Assembly (NCBI GenBank): GCA_009192285.1
Contig: CM018605.1
Coordinates: 1,760,530-1,824,529 of the forward strand
DNA from: Morchella semilibera
Taxonomy: Eukaryota; Ascomycota; Pezizomycetes; Pezizales; Morchellaceae
Length of the DNA stretch: 64,000 nt
Direction of reading: 5' to 3'
Shown here: positions 1 to 10,924 of the stretch, in pieces
How positions within the stretch are numbered: the first letter of the stretch is position 1
Layout: each line of letters begins with the position of its first letter
The notes under the pieces: generated by a model
What the model was told of the DNA's origin: nothing
The model's input: only the letters and a program-made list of their open reading frames with translations
Database searches by the model: none
Translations under genes and position numbers: made by a program

Positions 1-1259
1 CAAGGGTCCTTTGGGGGGGGGGGGGGGGGGCTGCCGCGCTAGAGTAATTTTTTTTCCCCCTTCCTTTCTATCTTTTCTGTTGAGGAAGAGAAGGACGAGG
101 AGTGAGGAAAGGTGTTGGGTTGGGTGAATGAATGAGGGTGAATGAGAGGTTAAATAGATTACTTATGAGATGGATAAACTAATAATTACTTTGAGTTAGT
201 TAGTAGAGGGTGGGGGGGAGGGAGGGGTTGGAACTTGGAGGGTGGAGTGAAAGAGAGTTGTTGGGCGGGCCATCCGGGCGTGGAGTGATCAGAAGCTTTT
301 ACTCGGATGATTCACGTGCAAATAGTTGAGATCATCAAGTGTTGTCTCAGCCCTCAGGGGTGATGTGGAGTGAGGATATTGGAATATGATGAATTGTTGA
401 TGGAGTATTTTATTTTTTTTGTTTAGTTTTTTCATAAAGGCACAATTTGATACGGGGAAAGGTACGTACGATATATGAATGTTAATTCAGCTGTGTGTTG
501 GTTAATTGCCTCTATTTGCTGTCTCTCTTGCCAATTGTTGAGGTCATTGTCACTACTACTGCTGCTTAAACGGACAGACATACACACCTACATGTATTCA
601 CATGTATTTAATTCTTCCCACAAACTTATACACATAACTATTGCTCAGGTCTCACATTCGCGCAATCCATACGTATCTATAGGCCTGGGGTACTTAGGTT
701 GGCCTTTCCCCTTTGTGTCTTAATTTGTTTCTCTCTCATCCTCCTCCTCCTCCTCCTCCTCCTCCTCCTCCTCTCTCCTCCTCGAATCTGTCTTGACTGT
801 TTGTGACTCTATCTGCATCTCTGGGTGTCTTCTTTCTCTTCATCACCATCTCATTCTTCCCCCTCTCCGTGAATCACTCCCACCGCCGCTACCTTCGAAT
901 CACCCCCCCCCCCTGTGGTTAGACTCTGAAAGTGCAATACCAGGAACAACGGAGGATCTGCAGATCCAGGAAGAACGTCACGCTACCTCCTGCTCATCAC
1001 TTCATACACGTCTACTCGCTCCCAAAAGCAAAGGGAAGAGAGAGTCACTCACCTCTTCACCTTCACCCCCTTCCTCCTCCATACATACATATTCATACCA
1101 CATACCACCTACGTTCCGCTTAACACAGTGTCCATCACATTCCACCACTATTACCACCTACTCCCCCCTACTTCCCCCTAGACACTTCTCACCACTATAA
1201 CAACATCGGCAATCTATACAAACCTCTTAAACTTCATACAGTACCAACTATCACTCACA
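1..1259. other. Intergenic region upstream of the INSIG gene
   Basis: I see no gene here. The stretch opens with an 18-base G run at about 13-30 and holds a CTC/CCT microsatellite at 738-772. The last 400 bases are rich in C and T/A with few G, which is typical of a fungal promoter and 5' leader running into the ATG at 1260. Open frames in this stretch have low-complexity Ser/Pro/His composition and look like chance frames of the pyrimidine-rich leader. Confidence 0.6.
738..772. repeat. CTC/CCT trinucleotide microsatellite
   Basis: About eleven uninterrupted copies of a pyrimidine triplet lie in the promoter-side spacer of the INSIG gene. It is a simple repeat with no coding role visible. 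Confidence 0.9.
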
Positions 1260-2278
1260 ATGTCCTCCCAATCCGAAATACCAATCCTCCGTCCAGTGCC
1301 GCGCCGTCCTTTCGATCTCGACACTCCCTCAGCCACCCCTCCAGGGGCTTCCACCCCCGAAACCACCTCCGAGCTCCAATCCCCCATAGACCCCTCCCTG
1401 GCGATGTCAAGCGCACAAAGTCCTCTATAGCGCTGACATCATCAACCCTCTTCGGTATCTACGACTACACCGAGCCGGGCACTCAATCCCCCACCACTGT
1501 CTCTCGGGCGCCCTCAGTCCTCAATATCAGCGATTTCGACTTCACCAAGAAGCCCTCACTGCCAGCGACCCTTGCCCCCCAAACCCAAATGCACAAGCGT
1601 GCGCGCGCCCAATCACTCGTCACCCGCGAGAAAACCATCCAGAAAAACACACGAACAGCGCTTGCCTGGCACGCGCTGCGCATCACCTCCCTCTTCCTCC
1701 TCGGCACCGCCTACGGCGTCGTCGTTACACACCTTCACCACTCAAAGTCGCTCTCGGCAACCTCACTCCTCTCCATTACCTACGGTCTACAGTATCTTTT
1801 GACCTGGGGCCTCGCCGGCGTCGCCCTCGGCAGTATCCTCCCATGGCTCGACGGCACAAGTGCAGGCGCCAAGATTGACTGGGAGCCCGTAGTCCGTAGT
1901 GTCGGCGCCTTCGTCGGCATCGCGTATGCGATCCGGAAACTGCCATGGCAATCGACGCTGCAGGTGTCATTGACGCTGGCGCTCATTAACCCGTTCCTGT
2001 GGTATCTTGTTGACCGCACGCGCGCAGGGTTCTGGTTTAGTGCCGTGGTGGGCGTTGTCGGGAGTGTGGTCATGCTCCAGACCAGCCCGGGACTCATCCA
2101 GGCGCCGGAAATTGTGTATGGCGCGGGCGCGGAGAGGCACGGCGAGGGGTTGCTCGCGGGGTGGGTACCCGTGGAGAGAGTAGGTGTGTGGGTGTGGGTT
2201 TGCTCCGTGCTGTTCTGCAGCTCCGTCTGCTTTGGGAATGTCGGGAGGAGACTCGCGGGCATGGAGAAGCGGGTATAG
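1260..2278 (+). CDS. INSIG-domain ER membrane protein (apparent one-base frame discrepancy near 1394)
   Basis: This is the fungal INSIG family (Ins1/Nsg1 type): multi-pass ER proteins that bind HMG-CoA reductase or the SREBP-SCAP system and tune sterol synthesis. The N-terminus from the ATG at 1260 has the family's short Pro/Thr-rich lead (PVPRRPFDLDTP). It is followed, in a frame open to 2278, by LTSSTLFGIYDYT, then hydrophobic helices: about ITSLFLLGTAYGVVV, ITYGLQYLLTWGLAGVALG, SLTLALINPFLWYLVDRTR, FSAVVGVVGSVVML, and VWVCSVLFCSSVCFGNVGRRLA at the end. The last matches the terminal helix of animal INSIGs. The N-terminal part and the main body lie in different frames. The switch falls around 1394-1396, a CCC run that would read through with one more C, so a homopolymer miscount is more likely than an intron. 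The predicted length, about 339 residues, fits the family. INSIG identity is firm; whether this copy is functional is open. Confidence 0.85.
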
Positions 2279-4688
2279 ATGTAGCTAGCTGAGAGGCTCG
2301 AGGGATAAAATGGTCAGCTTGGGGGGTGGAAGCGGTAATGCATGCGGGGCTACGGTTTCGCGGGTTGTTGGTTCTCTTCTGGGAGTTTTGTTATTAGTAG
2401 TCTTATTCTTAGTATTAACTCCTTTTCTTCTCTGTGTCTCTCTGTCTTCTCCATCTTTGTCTTTCCCTCTCCTCTCGTGTATGTGCGGGTATGGTATGTG
2501 TATGTGTATGTGGTGTGGTTGGTTGGGCATCTTTCATTTTTCTTCTTCCTTGAGGCACTCGTATGATGATATGATAGGGCCCGCCTACGCTGCGGGGATG
2601 TATCACTGGCATTATATTTAAAACGGAAACGGAATTGAAACGAAATACATGTATGCGGTATGGCATGGTACGAGTGAGTTCCTGTGACGAATGGGAGCGC
2701 GGGACCGTAAATACGAACGAACGAATGAATAAGAGCCCCGGACGCAAGCATAAAAGCCTAAACCCGAACAACTAGTACCCCAGCCATGTACGTACATGTA
2801 GCTACATACATACTATGCTCGAGCTCCGGCCAACCTACATGCAGCTACATGTAAGCACCACACATCCGTAGCCCACGGCCCGCCGCCAGCTGAACTGTTT
2901 CGATGACCCTCTCTACCCCGGCGGTAAAACGGTATACTGGGGGCGACTTTGGGCGAGTCCCGGGTTATGGCCGCCTGCCTGCCTGCCTGCTGTGCATCGC
3001 CGCCGCGCCGAGAGGAGGTATGCATCTGTGCGAGTGCGAGTGATGGCCCGTGACTCCTCTCTCGATCCGCAAGATCAGCTATGCAACAACGGCGCTGCAA
3101 GATGCAGGACATGGGGGGCGCGAGTCATGGGTCTGGTTTTCGGTGGCTAGGGTCTGAGGCCCCTGCCCGCCTTGTCTCTGGTATATGGGGCGTGGGGGGT
3201 ATAGGCCGGGTGGTGGGTGGCTCCGGGTACGTCTGCTTAGCTATAGGTAGGTATTTTCTCCAGGACTTTGCGCAACTCACGTGCACGGTCGAGGCATTGG
3301 TCCAGGCGGGGCCTAAAGGCGTGTGAAGGGTCACTCTAATTAGTAGCTATATGGACCACATCATTGCCACTGACTGTGCGAAAAGACACCAAGAGCGTCG
3401 ATCTTTCCTTCCCCGTGTCACGCGTTCTATACATCTCCCCCTCCGGTTGATACAATACACGCAGATACTGCCTCTCGTCTACCCTACATTACAAGTTAAG
3501 AGGAGGGCCTGGGTACGAATCCGCCCAGTTCCAGTTTGGGGAGGGTAGTGCTTTTATATTGCGGGTGTTTGGACGGTTGTCCCCGAACCAGCGCTGACTG
3601 AGGTTTAGATGCTTGATTCGCTGGAGTCTGGGTTTTTTGTTTTTTGCCGTTCGGTTAGGTCTGTTGCTGTTGCTTAGATTGGCTGTTGTAGGGGCTGCAC
3701 ACAGCGGTTTTATACCGGTATATAGCGACTGGGGGAGGGTTGGACAGGGCGCTGTAGCGATCATATATATACATAGATCTACCTGGGGAAGAGTATTATA
3801 TCTATTATCGCACACATCACTGCACGATTCTCAAGCTGCAAGTGGCTTGAGACGCAAAAGGAGCTAACCTGGTACTTAAGTGAGGGATCAGGCTTGCTTT
3901 GATTCAGCTGAACAGCATGCTGTTCGTAGAGGGTTGGTTGGCTAGATCAGAATCAGAATCGTAGCCGATGTACGAATATAAATAAATACATGTTCCAACA
4001 GAATTAAGAGGAAAGGGAAGGGAGAACAAGGGGTAGTGGATATATATAACCCCCCTTTATCCCCCACGGATCCTTTGAGGAATGTGTGCCCTTGTGGATC
4101 ATAGTTTGTCGCTGGCTTCTCCAAACTACATCATAATTAGATGTGAACATGCATTTGGGGTTGTCACTATTGTAGGGTGCGCATCGTTTAAGGCAGTGTC
4201 AAACACATAGAGGACGCACTGTCCTATTGAGAGCTCCCAGTAGTGGCTTATATTAGCTCTAGACATTAACATCGGTATCAATTGAATTACATGTTTGTTC
4301 AACCGTGCTGATTACCATGTACTTGCGGTGAAATTAAGTATTGTCTCTCGAGATAGCATGGTTGCCAGCGCGGTTGGGACAATACTTAATTTCACAAGTA
4401 CATACTTTAAAGTATAATTGAATAAATAAATAAATAATAATACCCGCATCATCACCTGGACGAGTGCTGCACCATGATTCACTTAGACTTGGCATACGCA
4501 GGGCAACGCCCTACTCACAGTCACCGTCTCCACCGCCTCCACCACACACACGCCCCCAGTCAACAGTTCAATCATCACGAAATTTACCCCCCCCGACGAT
4601 ACCCAACGAGATAAACTCACCACGGTAATTTTTTCCCCACCGCCTTATACCAGACCAGCAGAAGAAATTCCACAGCAGCAAAAAAAAA
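2279..4688. other. Intergenic region between INSIG and eS7 genes
   Basis: I see no protein gene in these 2.4 kb. There are three TACATGTA sites (2646, 2793, 2846), AT-rich spacer, and one long inverted repeat at 4317-4403 (listed separately). The last 150 bases before 4689 are C/A-rich and end in a run of A directly before the eS7 start, as expected for a highly expressed ribosomal protein promoter and leader. Confidence 0.6.
4317..4403. repeat. 87-bp inverted repeat (hairpin)
   Basis: The arms ATGTACTTG plus TGAAATTAAGTATTGTC (4317-4325, 4329-4345) match in reverse complement the block at 4378-4403. The match is 26 pairs with no mismatch, broken only by an unpaired CGG at 4326-4328. The spacer is 32 bases. 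No clear target duplication could be fixed, so a tiny MITE, a transcribed hairpin RNA or a replication-slip palindrome are all possible. Confidence 0.85.
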
Positions 4689-5696
4689 ATGTCCGCCCTC
4701 GTCAAGATCGCCGCCAACTCCCCCTCCCACTCAAAGCCCTCAGAGCTTGAGACCAACATTGCCCAGGCTCTGTACGATCTCGAGACCTCCGTCGCCGACC
4801 TCAAGGGTGCTCTCCGCCCCCTCCAGTTCCACTCCGCCAAGGAGGTAATATAAACCCCCCCCCCCCCAATTCCAGAAAGAAAGAAAGAAAAAAGTAGACC
4901 CATTCCTCGGAATGTGGCGGTCTCCCAGTCTCCCCTTCAGACCAGGTTCCCCCGCTTTGTTGCGAGGGGAGGCGGGGAACGAAGGAAGGTACGGGAATGC
5001 TAACGATTCGGGTTCGTACTCGGTGGGAGGACAGCTCGAAGTTGGACACGGAAAGAAGGCCATTGTCATCTTTGTCCCCGTCCCCTTGTTGACGGCATTC
5101 CACAATGTCCAGCAGAGGTAACTCCTCTTCCACTACAAAAAAAACAAAATACATATCCCTTCGTCTGTCCTGCCAGGTTTGAGACATCTGATCTTACTAA
5201 ACGAAGATCTAGTTTGTCAGTGCATAAGCAGTAAGCTACATCTGAATTGGTGTCTTGGCGAAACCTGGCAGCTTTAACAGACGAAGGGATACAAAAAAAA
5301 AACACCCATTTTAGAAGCATCTACTAATTTCAATTCAAACAAACCAGACTCACCCGTGAGCTCGAGAAGAAGTTCTCTGACCGCCACGTCCTCTTCATTG
5401 CCCAGCGCCGCATCCTCCCTCTCCCTTCGCGCCGCAGCCGTGTCACCCAGAAGCGCCCAAGGTCCCGCACCTTGACCGCTGTCCACGATGCCATCCTCTC
5501 CGACCTCGTCTACCCCACCGAGATCGTCGGAAAGCGCATCCGCACCAAGGAGGACTCACACAAGGTGATCAAGGTCTTCCTTGACGCCAAGGAGCGCGCT
5601 GGTGTTGACTACAAGGTCGACACCTTCGGCGAGGTCTACCGCAAGCTCACCGGCAAGCACGTCGTCTTCGAGTTCCCCGTTGTCGGCGAGTACTAG
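4689..5696 (+). CDS. RPS7: 40S ribosomal protein eS7 (RPS7), three exons
   Basis: This is small-subunit ribosomal protein eS7, needed for 18S rRNA maturation and 40S assembly. Exons are 4689-4844, 5035-5117 and 5348-5696, giving 195 residues, close to the yeast length. Family landmarks are visible in order: [11 protein letters not shown] at about residue 43, [12 protein letters not shown] at about 58, [14 protein letters not shown] after the second junction, [32 protein letters not shown] and the terminal [12 protein letters not shown]. Intron 1 (4845-5034) begins GTAATA and has a GCTAACG branch site at about 4999. Intron 2 (5118-5347) begins GTAACT and contains a TA-flanked MITE at 5157-5289. 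Junctions keep the frame (phase 0, then phase 2). The start is fixed by the A-rich leader and the conserved N-terminus. Codon use is strongly C-ending, as for a highly expressed gene. Confidence 0.96.
5157..5289. mobile_element. 133-bp MITE in intron 2 of the eS7 gene
   Basis: Terminal inverted repeats TCCCTTCGTCTGT (5157-5169) and ACAGACGAAGGGA (5277-5289) are perfect. A second matched block lies inside them: TGCCAGGTTT at 5171-5180 with AAACCTGGCA at 5261-5270, then GACA/TGTC. TA flanks both ends (5155-5156, 5290-5291), the target duplication used by Tc1/mariner-pogo elements. There is no coding capacity, so it is a non-autonomous derivative. It sits fully within the intron, leaving both splice sites untouched. 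Confidence 0.88.
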
Positions 5697-8289
5697 ACGT
5701 CCTCTTGCCGGGCTGGTGGCTGGTGGAGGAAAAAAGAACTCTTTTGTAATCTTACAAGAGAGGACTAAATAAAAAAAAAAGTTTCTGCTCTGGGAATTTC
5801 GTCTTGTCTGGGTCTTTTTTTTTTCTCTCCTTTCTTCCTTTCTTACTTTTTTAGGGACGGGGCGTTTAGAGGCTTTGTTCGGTAATTTCACAAATAGCAA
5901 TTTGTGGCGAGAATGAATCACCTGGCCTGACCGCTTCCAATTCCTGAGTTCTTGGTTTTTGTGATTGTTTGTTTCGTAGATTCAATATCCGTGAGAGAAT
6001 ATGTTGCCATTGCCACCGCAAAGTAAGAGTAGATACAGCATCCATCCCGGACGAAAAAAAAGATTCCACCGTAACCCCGTGCATGATATATCACTCGTCA
6101 CCGAGATACCCGCGGGGCGTAGTGCCTGCTATCAACAAACTTCTAATACCGAGTCCAATTAACGGCTACGCCTGACCAGCAGGATCGTTAGATATAAAAT
6201 TATATCCGATAATTGCCTCAGCACCTCCACCACAACCTACCGCCACCTAAACAAAGCCCCAATAAAAAAAAGGAGGAGTGAGTTCAGTACGATTCTGAGT
6301 AGGGGGGTGAAACAAGGAAAGGTACTCAGTAAAATAAACTATAAATATTATAGATATTCGAGTATCGGGGGGTGTTGGTTTGGTGGAGTGGGCTCTTTCC
6401 ATATGCTTGATTTCAAAACCACGTCTTATAAAAAGCCCAGATCGGGCGTCGACTGCATGTAAGTACTTGCTTAAGGAAAGTAAAGTTATGTAAGTTCCAG
6501 TAGTGTGTACTTGTAATGAGGTATGGTACATATGAACCCGGGGGTGGGCACCGTTTGACCTAGAAACGCGGAAGGGTACGTACTCAGGATTTCAATTTCT
6601 AACAACACAATCATAGATATCTTAGCCATATGATACATACACGAGTCTCTAGAATAGATCTCCAGTCGGGCCTTTAGCCCGCAAAAGAACAACTGATGAC
6701 AGGAGACAGTAATAAAAGCCGGAGAGGCAAGAGCTATTCGTATTAACTCTTACCATAACCGGGATCTCCAGCTTCTAACTTACCATAGATTTGCCCTAGA
6801 TCCCGTTAGCTATGTAGCTTGGTTGTTGAGGAATAGGGGCTATTTGATCGTTGCTTCGCTTTCCGGCACCCACGGGTACATGTTTTCGTGTTTTGTACGT
6901 CTGGGCTTTACCTGTACGTACTTATGTAGCTATATGCACAGAGTACATGTACGTACATTTCTCAGACAATGTCCCTCATCCACGGGACAGTTCCGGCCCC
7001 AGCAGTCATGTCATTGGAGGAGGAGGCCGAGGAGGATCATGATGAGGGGTGTGGAGAGGAGGATGAAGCGGAGGCGGAGCAGCAGAGTGGGGGTGATGGG
7101 GGTTATCTCCTGTCGCAGTAAAAGCGTTTTCTCCGTACGGTTTCTCTTTCCGTGACATGGTAAGCGCACTAGTGTATCATTCTTGTTTTTTTTCCCCCAT
7201 CATATACGTTTCTGGGGCGCACGGGTTTTGCTGGTTTTGCTGCATATTGTTTGTCGGAAGCAGAGCGTCCTTCACATAATGGGTTGGACGTGGGAGCGCA
7301 AGATGTGCAAACCGTATGTACCTATGCCCCCAGATCTCAGAAGGAATGCTCATGACATTCGAATGGATATAGACAATCGATATCGCATCAAGAAAGAGCC
7401 TGGCCCTAGAATACCGGTAGCTGCATGCTCCAAAAGGTCAGTCAGTGTTGGGCTATATATGTATGTACTTGTACTTGGATTTAATACGTCAGGTAATTAC
7501 CAGTTTGCTCCCCATAGTGACCCTTCCCGTGTGAAGAGAGGTTGGAACGGTCCGGGCCATTCATGTATTCGTAAAAGATGAGATCAATCATGAGATATGA
7601 CTCGTACCCCCACCCCAGTGGTCAGAACGACTGTTCTGACCCATATACCCCCCTTTAGAATCCCCGAAGCAAGAAACATTTGTTCGAGATAGCATGACAC
7701 ACCTCCGCGGCCAACCCAACCCGTCCATCCAACTCTCCAACACATCCCAAGTCGTCTGGGAAAGGGCTCATCTCATGCCCTTGAGCATATTGGTAATTGG
7801 TCAGGCCAGGTGGACAGGCCAGGGGCGGAGTTGGGAAGGGCTCACTAGTACGTTCGAATTGTTGCCCTGATTAACTAGCGGGAGCAATCTCTTCGAGTAC
7901 TCGAAATAGTAAGTATGTAGTACTTCTCAGGTTTCCGGGAAATGGGCAACGTCATCATTCTCGTCCCTCTTCCTCTCGTGTAGTCTTTGTTACGGAGTAA
8001 CATGTTGTTTTTATCGCACTTTGCAACTTGTTACTTTGTACACATAGGACAACATTTGTGTTGTCCTTGTAATACGTGTTTATTTTACCTGTCCTTTTTC
8101 CTTTGTTAAGCCTAAAAGGAGTTCTTTCCTTCACTCTCTTGTAATACTACTTCACACTTCGCAATACAAGTCTCTGCTCCTTCTCTAAAGATTAGCCTTC
8201 CCTACTTTCATAATAAAGACTTCATTTGTCTCCTGATGTCCCCTAAGCCTCAGGGGCTAACTAACTAACCCTAACTAACCCTAACCCCT
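5697..8289. other. Intergenic region, no supported gene
   Basis: Downstream of eS7 I see a T-rich 3' region and then AT-rich spacer. A 50-codon acidic frame at 6969-7121 (Glu/Asp-rich) is the only frame with non-random composition, but it has no recognisable domain. A short palindrome, GGACAACA-TTTG-TGTTGTCC, lies at about 8048-8067, and a telomere-like run at about 8258-8286. One TACATGTA site lies at 6944. Confidence 0.5.
8258..8286. repeat. Interstitial telomere-like CCCTAA/CTAA run
   Basis: The strand reads as mixed CTAA and CCCTAA units ending in CCCTAACCCC. It resembles degenerate TTAGGG telomere repeat but is only about 30 bases long and lies just upstream of the deaminase-like relic. 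It may be a healed double-strand break, a telobox-type regulatory motif, or chance. Confidence 0.7.
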
Positions 8290-9143
8290 GTCTTGCTACG
8301 TCAACTACAAAAGCTCGGCGACTACTTCGCCGCCATCCGTTCCCTTGTGGCGGGCTACAGCGAACTCAAACCAGACCTCACTACAGTGGAAGCCTGCTAT
8401 AACGGTACACCCGGGACCGGAATTTTGTACCGTTATAGAGAGATTACCCTTATATAAGAGGTGCTGGTGCTGAAGGCCGGGAAAAAAGGGCCGAGAGGTG
8501 CTACCGTTATAGGGGGATTACCCTTATAGAAAGTACCGTTATAGCAAGCTTTCGCTGTATCACTGTTCGTGAAGTAAGCTCCCCCCTCTCCGTTCCTCGC
8601 TTCTTGGTCACCGTCGCTAATCCAATACTAGTAGATTGCACCACCACTACCACCTAAAATCATAACTCTCACCCCGGAGAGCCTCCTCTCCGCCTACCCA
8701 AGCCTCACAGCCTCGTCCCTGTCCAAGTCCGTCCGCTCCGGAACCGTCACGACCTCCGTTCACGCGGAATGCACCCTCCTCACCCATCTCATCACCCTCA
8801 ACCTATCATTACTGGAACTCGGCGCTTCAAAAAACGTCTGCTGGACCTGTGAGTGCTTTATCGCCGCCATTGGCGAGTCCTATCCTGGCACTATCATGAT
8901 ACACTCGGGGCGCTAGGGGAAGGTTCACGCGGGTTGGCGGTTCCCGGAGGGGACGTCGGTGGCAGTGAGGGACATAGTCGAGCAGTGCTTGAGTCATGAG
9001 ATGGATTCTGTGCTCGCTCGAGCTGAGAGAATGAAGCGTTTGGATTCGGAGCCAAGCGGGCATGATGATGAGGAGGCGGAGGAGGACTTATACGAAGAGG
9101 ATCTGAGGGAGGTACTGACACACTGTTGGGATGCGGAAGAGTG
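8290..9143 (+). pseudogene. Broken OTT_1508-type deaminase-like gene relic
   Basis: The relic belongs to a cytidine-deaminase-fold family frequent in fungal genomes (OTT_1508-like). A helical stretch with LGDYFAAIRSLV at about 8315-8350 resembles the lead-in to the family's catalytic domain. A zinc-site signature follows at about 8760-8850: HAE, then CWTC about 24 residues later, the H-A-E plus C-x-x-C layout of deaminases. The C-terminal part carries GKVHAGWRFPEG-type sequence and a very acidic tail ending at 9143. A candidate intron (GTAAGC donor, GCTAATC branch site) lies at about 8575-8640. The copy is broken: a pogo-like MITE sits inside it, there is at least one further break, and the expected N-terminal half is not visible. 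The family name rests on motif layout only; function in fungi is not established. Confidence 0.55.
8384..8557. mobile_element. 174-bp pogo/Fot1-like MITE
   Basis: The ends begin CAG...CTG. The terminal 25 bases at 8384-8408 match the reverse complement of 8533-8557 at 22 of 25 positions (core GCTATAACGGTAC identical). TA duplications flank it at 8382-8383 and 8558-8559. Inside, TACCGTTATA(G)-GATTACCCTTATA-type blocks occur twice, giving subterminal repeats. The CAGTGGAA(G)CCT...CTATAACGG end is like pogo/Fot1 transposon termini. It has no coding capacity, and it lies within the deaminase-like relic. Confidence 0.9.
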
Positions 9144-9541
9144 ATGTGTTACGTGGGTGAGTATGTTGCTGCCCTATTGTGTGCAATGAGGATGTTTGGT
9201 GTTTTTTTCTTTTGTCTATATTGTGTTTTCGTTTTCACTCTGGTCAAGTGATAAACATTATGCTGTCTTAATGCTTTAATGGCTATACATCATGATCGAT
9301 CACTCGATCACAGGAACGCACTCGGTCCAGTTAGCCTCGCTGTCTGCGAGTAATAGAAGGCGAAGCCCCAACCCCATCAACCTCAATGCTCAAAGAAAAG
9401 AATTTCTCCACTGTGACACCCTGTGAGGATATTCGGAAGCACATACAACACTATCTCCATCTGCCGTACGCTATATTTGTAACATCTCTCCCTATACGCT
9501 CTTTATCTTTTATATCAGAGGAACTCGTGACCTTACCGTTC

Positions 9542-9669
9542 ATTCGGACGGTTGCCAAGAGCGGTGTTGGCTATAAAAGGCTCTAATCTCTTCCTACAAG
9601 GGGTGATAGCTTTCAGCTCCTCTGCAAAATTGTCCTCTTGGCAACCGTCCGAATAAACTGAGATTTTGC
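9542..9669. mobile_element. MITE-like inverted repeat, family copy 1
   Basis: A perfect 19-base arm, ATTCGGACGGTTGCCAAGA (9542-9560), recurs in reverse complement at 9636-9654. The right end continues into GAGATTTTGC (9660-9669), which matches the right end of the element at 41557-41712. The outer part of the left arm appears eroded. No transposase is present. It is called a MITE by structure and by having a second copy. Confidence 0.7.
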
Positions 9670-10081
9670 GGTACTCCGCGGGCAACCAAAGCAGGGGCAT
9701 CAGAGGGCTCGGAATATTCCGCCAGAGGTCTCAGAGGCCTCCGACGCGCCGGATACCAGAGGCGGAGCCCGCGCGCCCTGGCTTTGACAGACCTCTTTGT
9801 GCCAGGCACTCCTATGCACTGGCATGATGCAAACCAACCAACCACCCGCCACTGATTTACCTTGTAGACCGTTTACTGTTGACTGATTCCACTCTCACGG
9901 ACGCCTACAGAGCGGTATGCTGCCTGTAAAGTGGTGTGTAGTGCACAAAGCAGTTCGAGTTTCGTTTTGGCGTTGCGGGTTTTGCTTTGTCATTTCCCCT
10001 TCGAATTCCGCTTTGCCAACGCGGGTTACGGAGCAGCCTGCTACACATTGAAAGGGCAAAAAAGGAAGAGGAGTGGAAGTA

Positions 10082-10139
10082 TTTGGTACCCAGGATTCCC
10101 CAGATGGTCACCCACTGCAGTACTGGCTTGATACTGCGA
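10082..10139 (-). pseudogene. 5S rRNA 3'-part fragment
   Basis: Read on the minus strand this contains AGTACTGCAGTGGGTGACCA followed by a GGGAATCC-type segment. This is the loop D/E and helix IV region of 5S rRNA, closely matching the 3' half of the full-length 5S copy at 25436-25550. The 5' half is absent here. A matching 5' half lies 590 bases away at 10726-10781, so this may be one 5S copy split by inserted DNA. Confidence 0.7.
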
Positions 10140-10725
10140 GATACTTGAGGACTGAAGATTCGATCTACACTGTGTATTTCTGATGAAGTGACTTGTCAGC
10201 TAGTGCAATGGCGGCGCAGACTGGGCTGCATGAGTTTCCCTTTCACTTTGAAAATGATTTACAAAACTTACGTTGGAGGATTGGTAAACTTGGATAAAGC
10301 CCTAGGTCAGAACAGTTACATACCTACTCTTCCGGTCTGACAAGGAAATGGTAGCCCACTAAGGTGCCCGAGCCAGGCTGACTACATGTATTTGTATGAT
10401 AAGTTATTAAGGAGGATAACAGGTTGCAACAAGATTTCAATTCCTTGCGCTGCTTATATTACAACTACCATAAAGGGTTCGAGAACAATCAACAGAGGTC
10501 TCTATTTATAAGCTTCATCCACTTCTGTTCCTATATCCCCTATATATGTCCATTTTTGACGTTCTTAGCTGCTGTACCGTACCCCTTCAGCTAGGACCAT
10601 ACCCCAGTGAACGCGTCTAGCTACCTCTGGTGACCCCTCCCCTACCTTATACTAGCTAAACAAAACTAAAGCTTACGATGATAAAGATAAGATGCGATAA
10701 AAGAAATGAAATGAGTACATGCAAT

Positions 10726-10781
10726 GCTTGTGTATAGCAGAGTGGACGGGATGCCCAATTTTCAACATTCTATGACTGAAC
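10726..10781 (-). pseudogene. 5S rRNA 5'-part fragment
   Basis: On the minus strand it begins GTTCAGTCATAGAATGTTGA and runs through GGGCATCCCGTCC to ACACAAGC. It is nearly identical to the first 56 bases of the 5S gene at 25436-25550. It stops abruptly where the full copy would enter helix II/V. It is not a complete gene. Confidence 0.75.
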
Positions 10782-10816
10782 ACATCAGGTTCGGGGGGTC
10801 TGGGAAATATATATAT

Positions 10817-10924
10817 AGAGCGGTGGAGGGTATGGCGAGGCTTGGCTCACGAATGCATCAACTTGCTAGTAAAAAACTGCCAAGCCCCGCCATACCCTCT
10901 TCTCGCCCAACCCTCCACCGCTCT
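10817..10924. repeat. GC-rich imperfect hairpin
   Basis: The left arm (10817-10846) pairs with two blocks on the right: GCCAAGCCCCGCCATACCCTC (10879-10899, one mismatch) and ACCCTCCACCGCTCT (10910-10924). A 10-base insertion separates the right blocks, and the GAGGGT of the left arm can pair with either one. The structure suggests a palindromic MITE or a hairpin transcript beside the 5S fragment. Confidence 0.8.

Noticed and set aside
1399-1430. A GT...AG segment in the INSIG gene that could be a short intron
   Set aside because: It would be under 32 bases, too short for a spliceosomal intron, and would remove residues (RTKSSIALTSS side) that look conserved. A single-base discrepancy is simpler.
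6969-7121. A 50-codon acidic frame resembling an acidic protein tail
   Set aside because: Low complexity (GAG/GAT-rich), no partner exon and no domain; could be chance in a purine-rich stretch.
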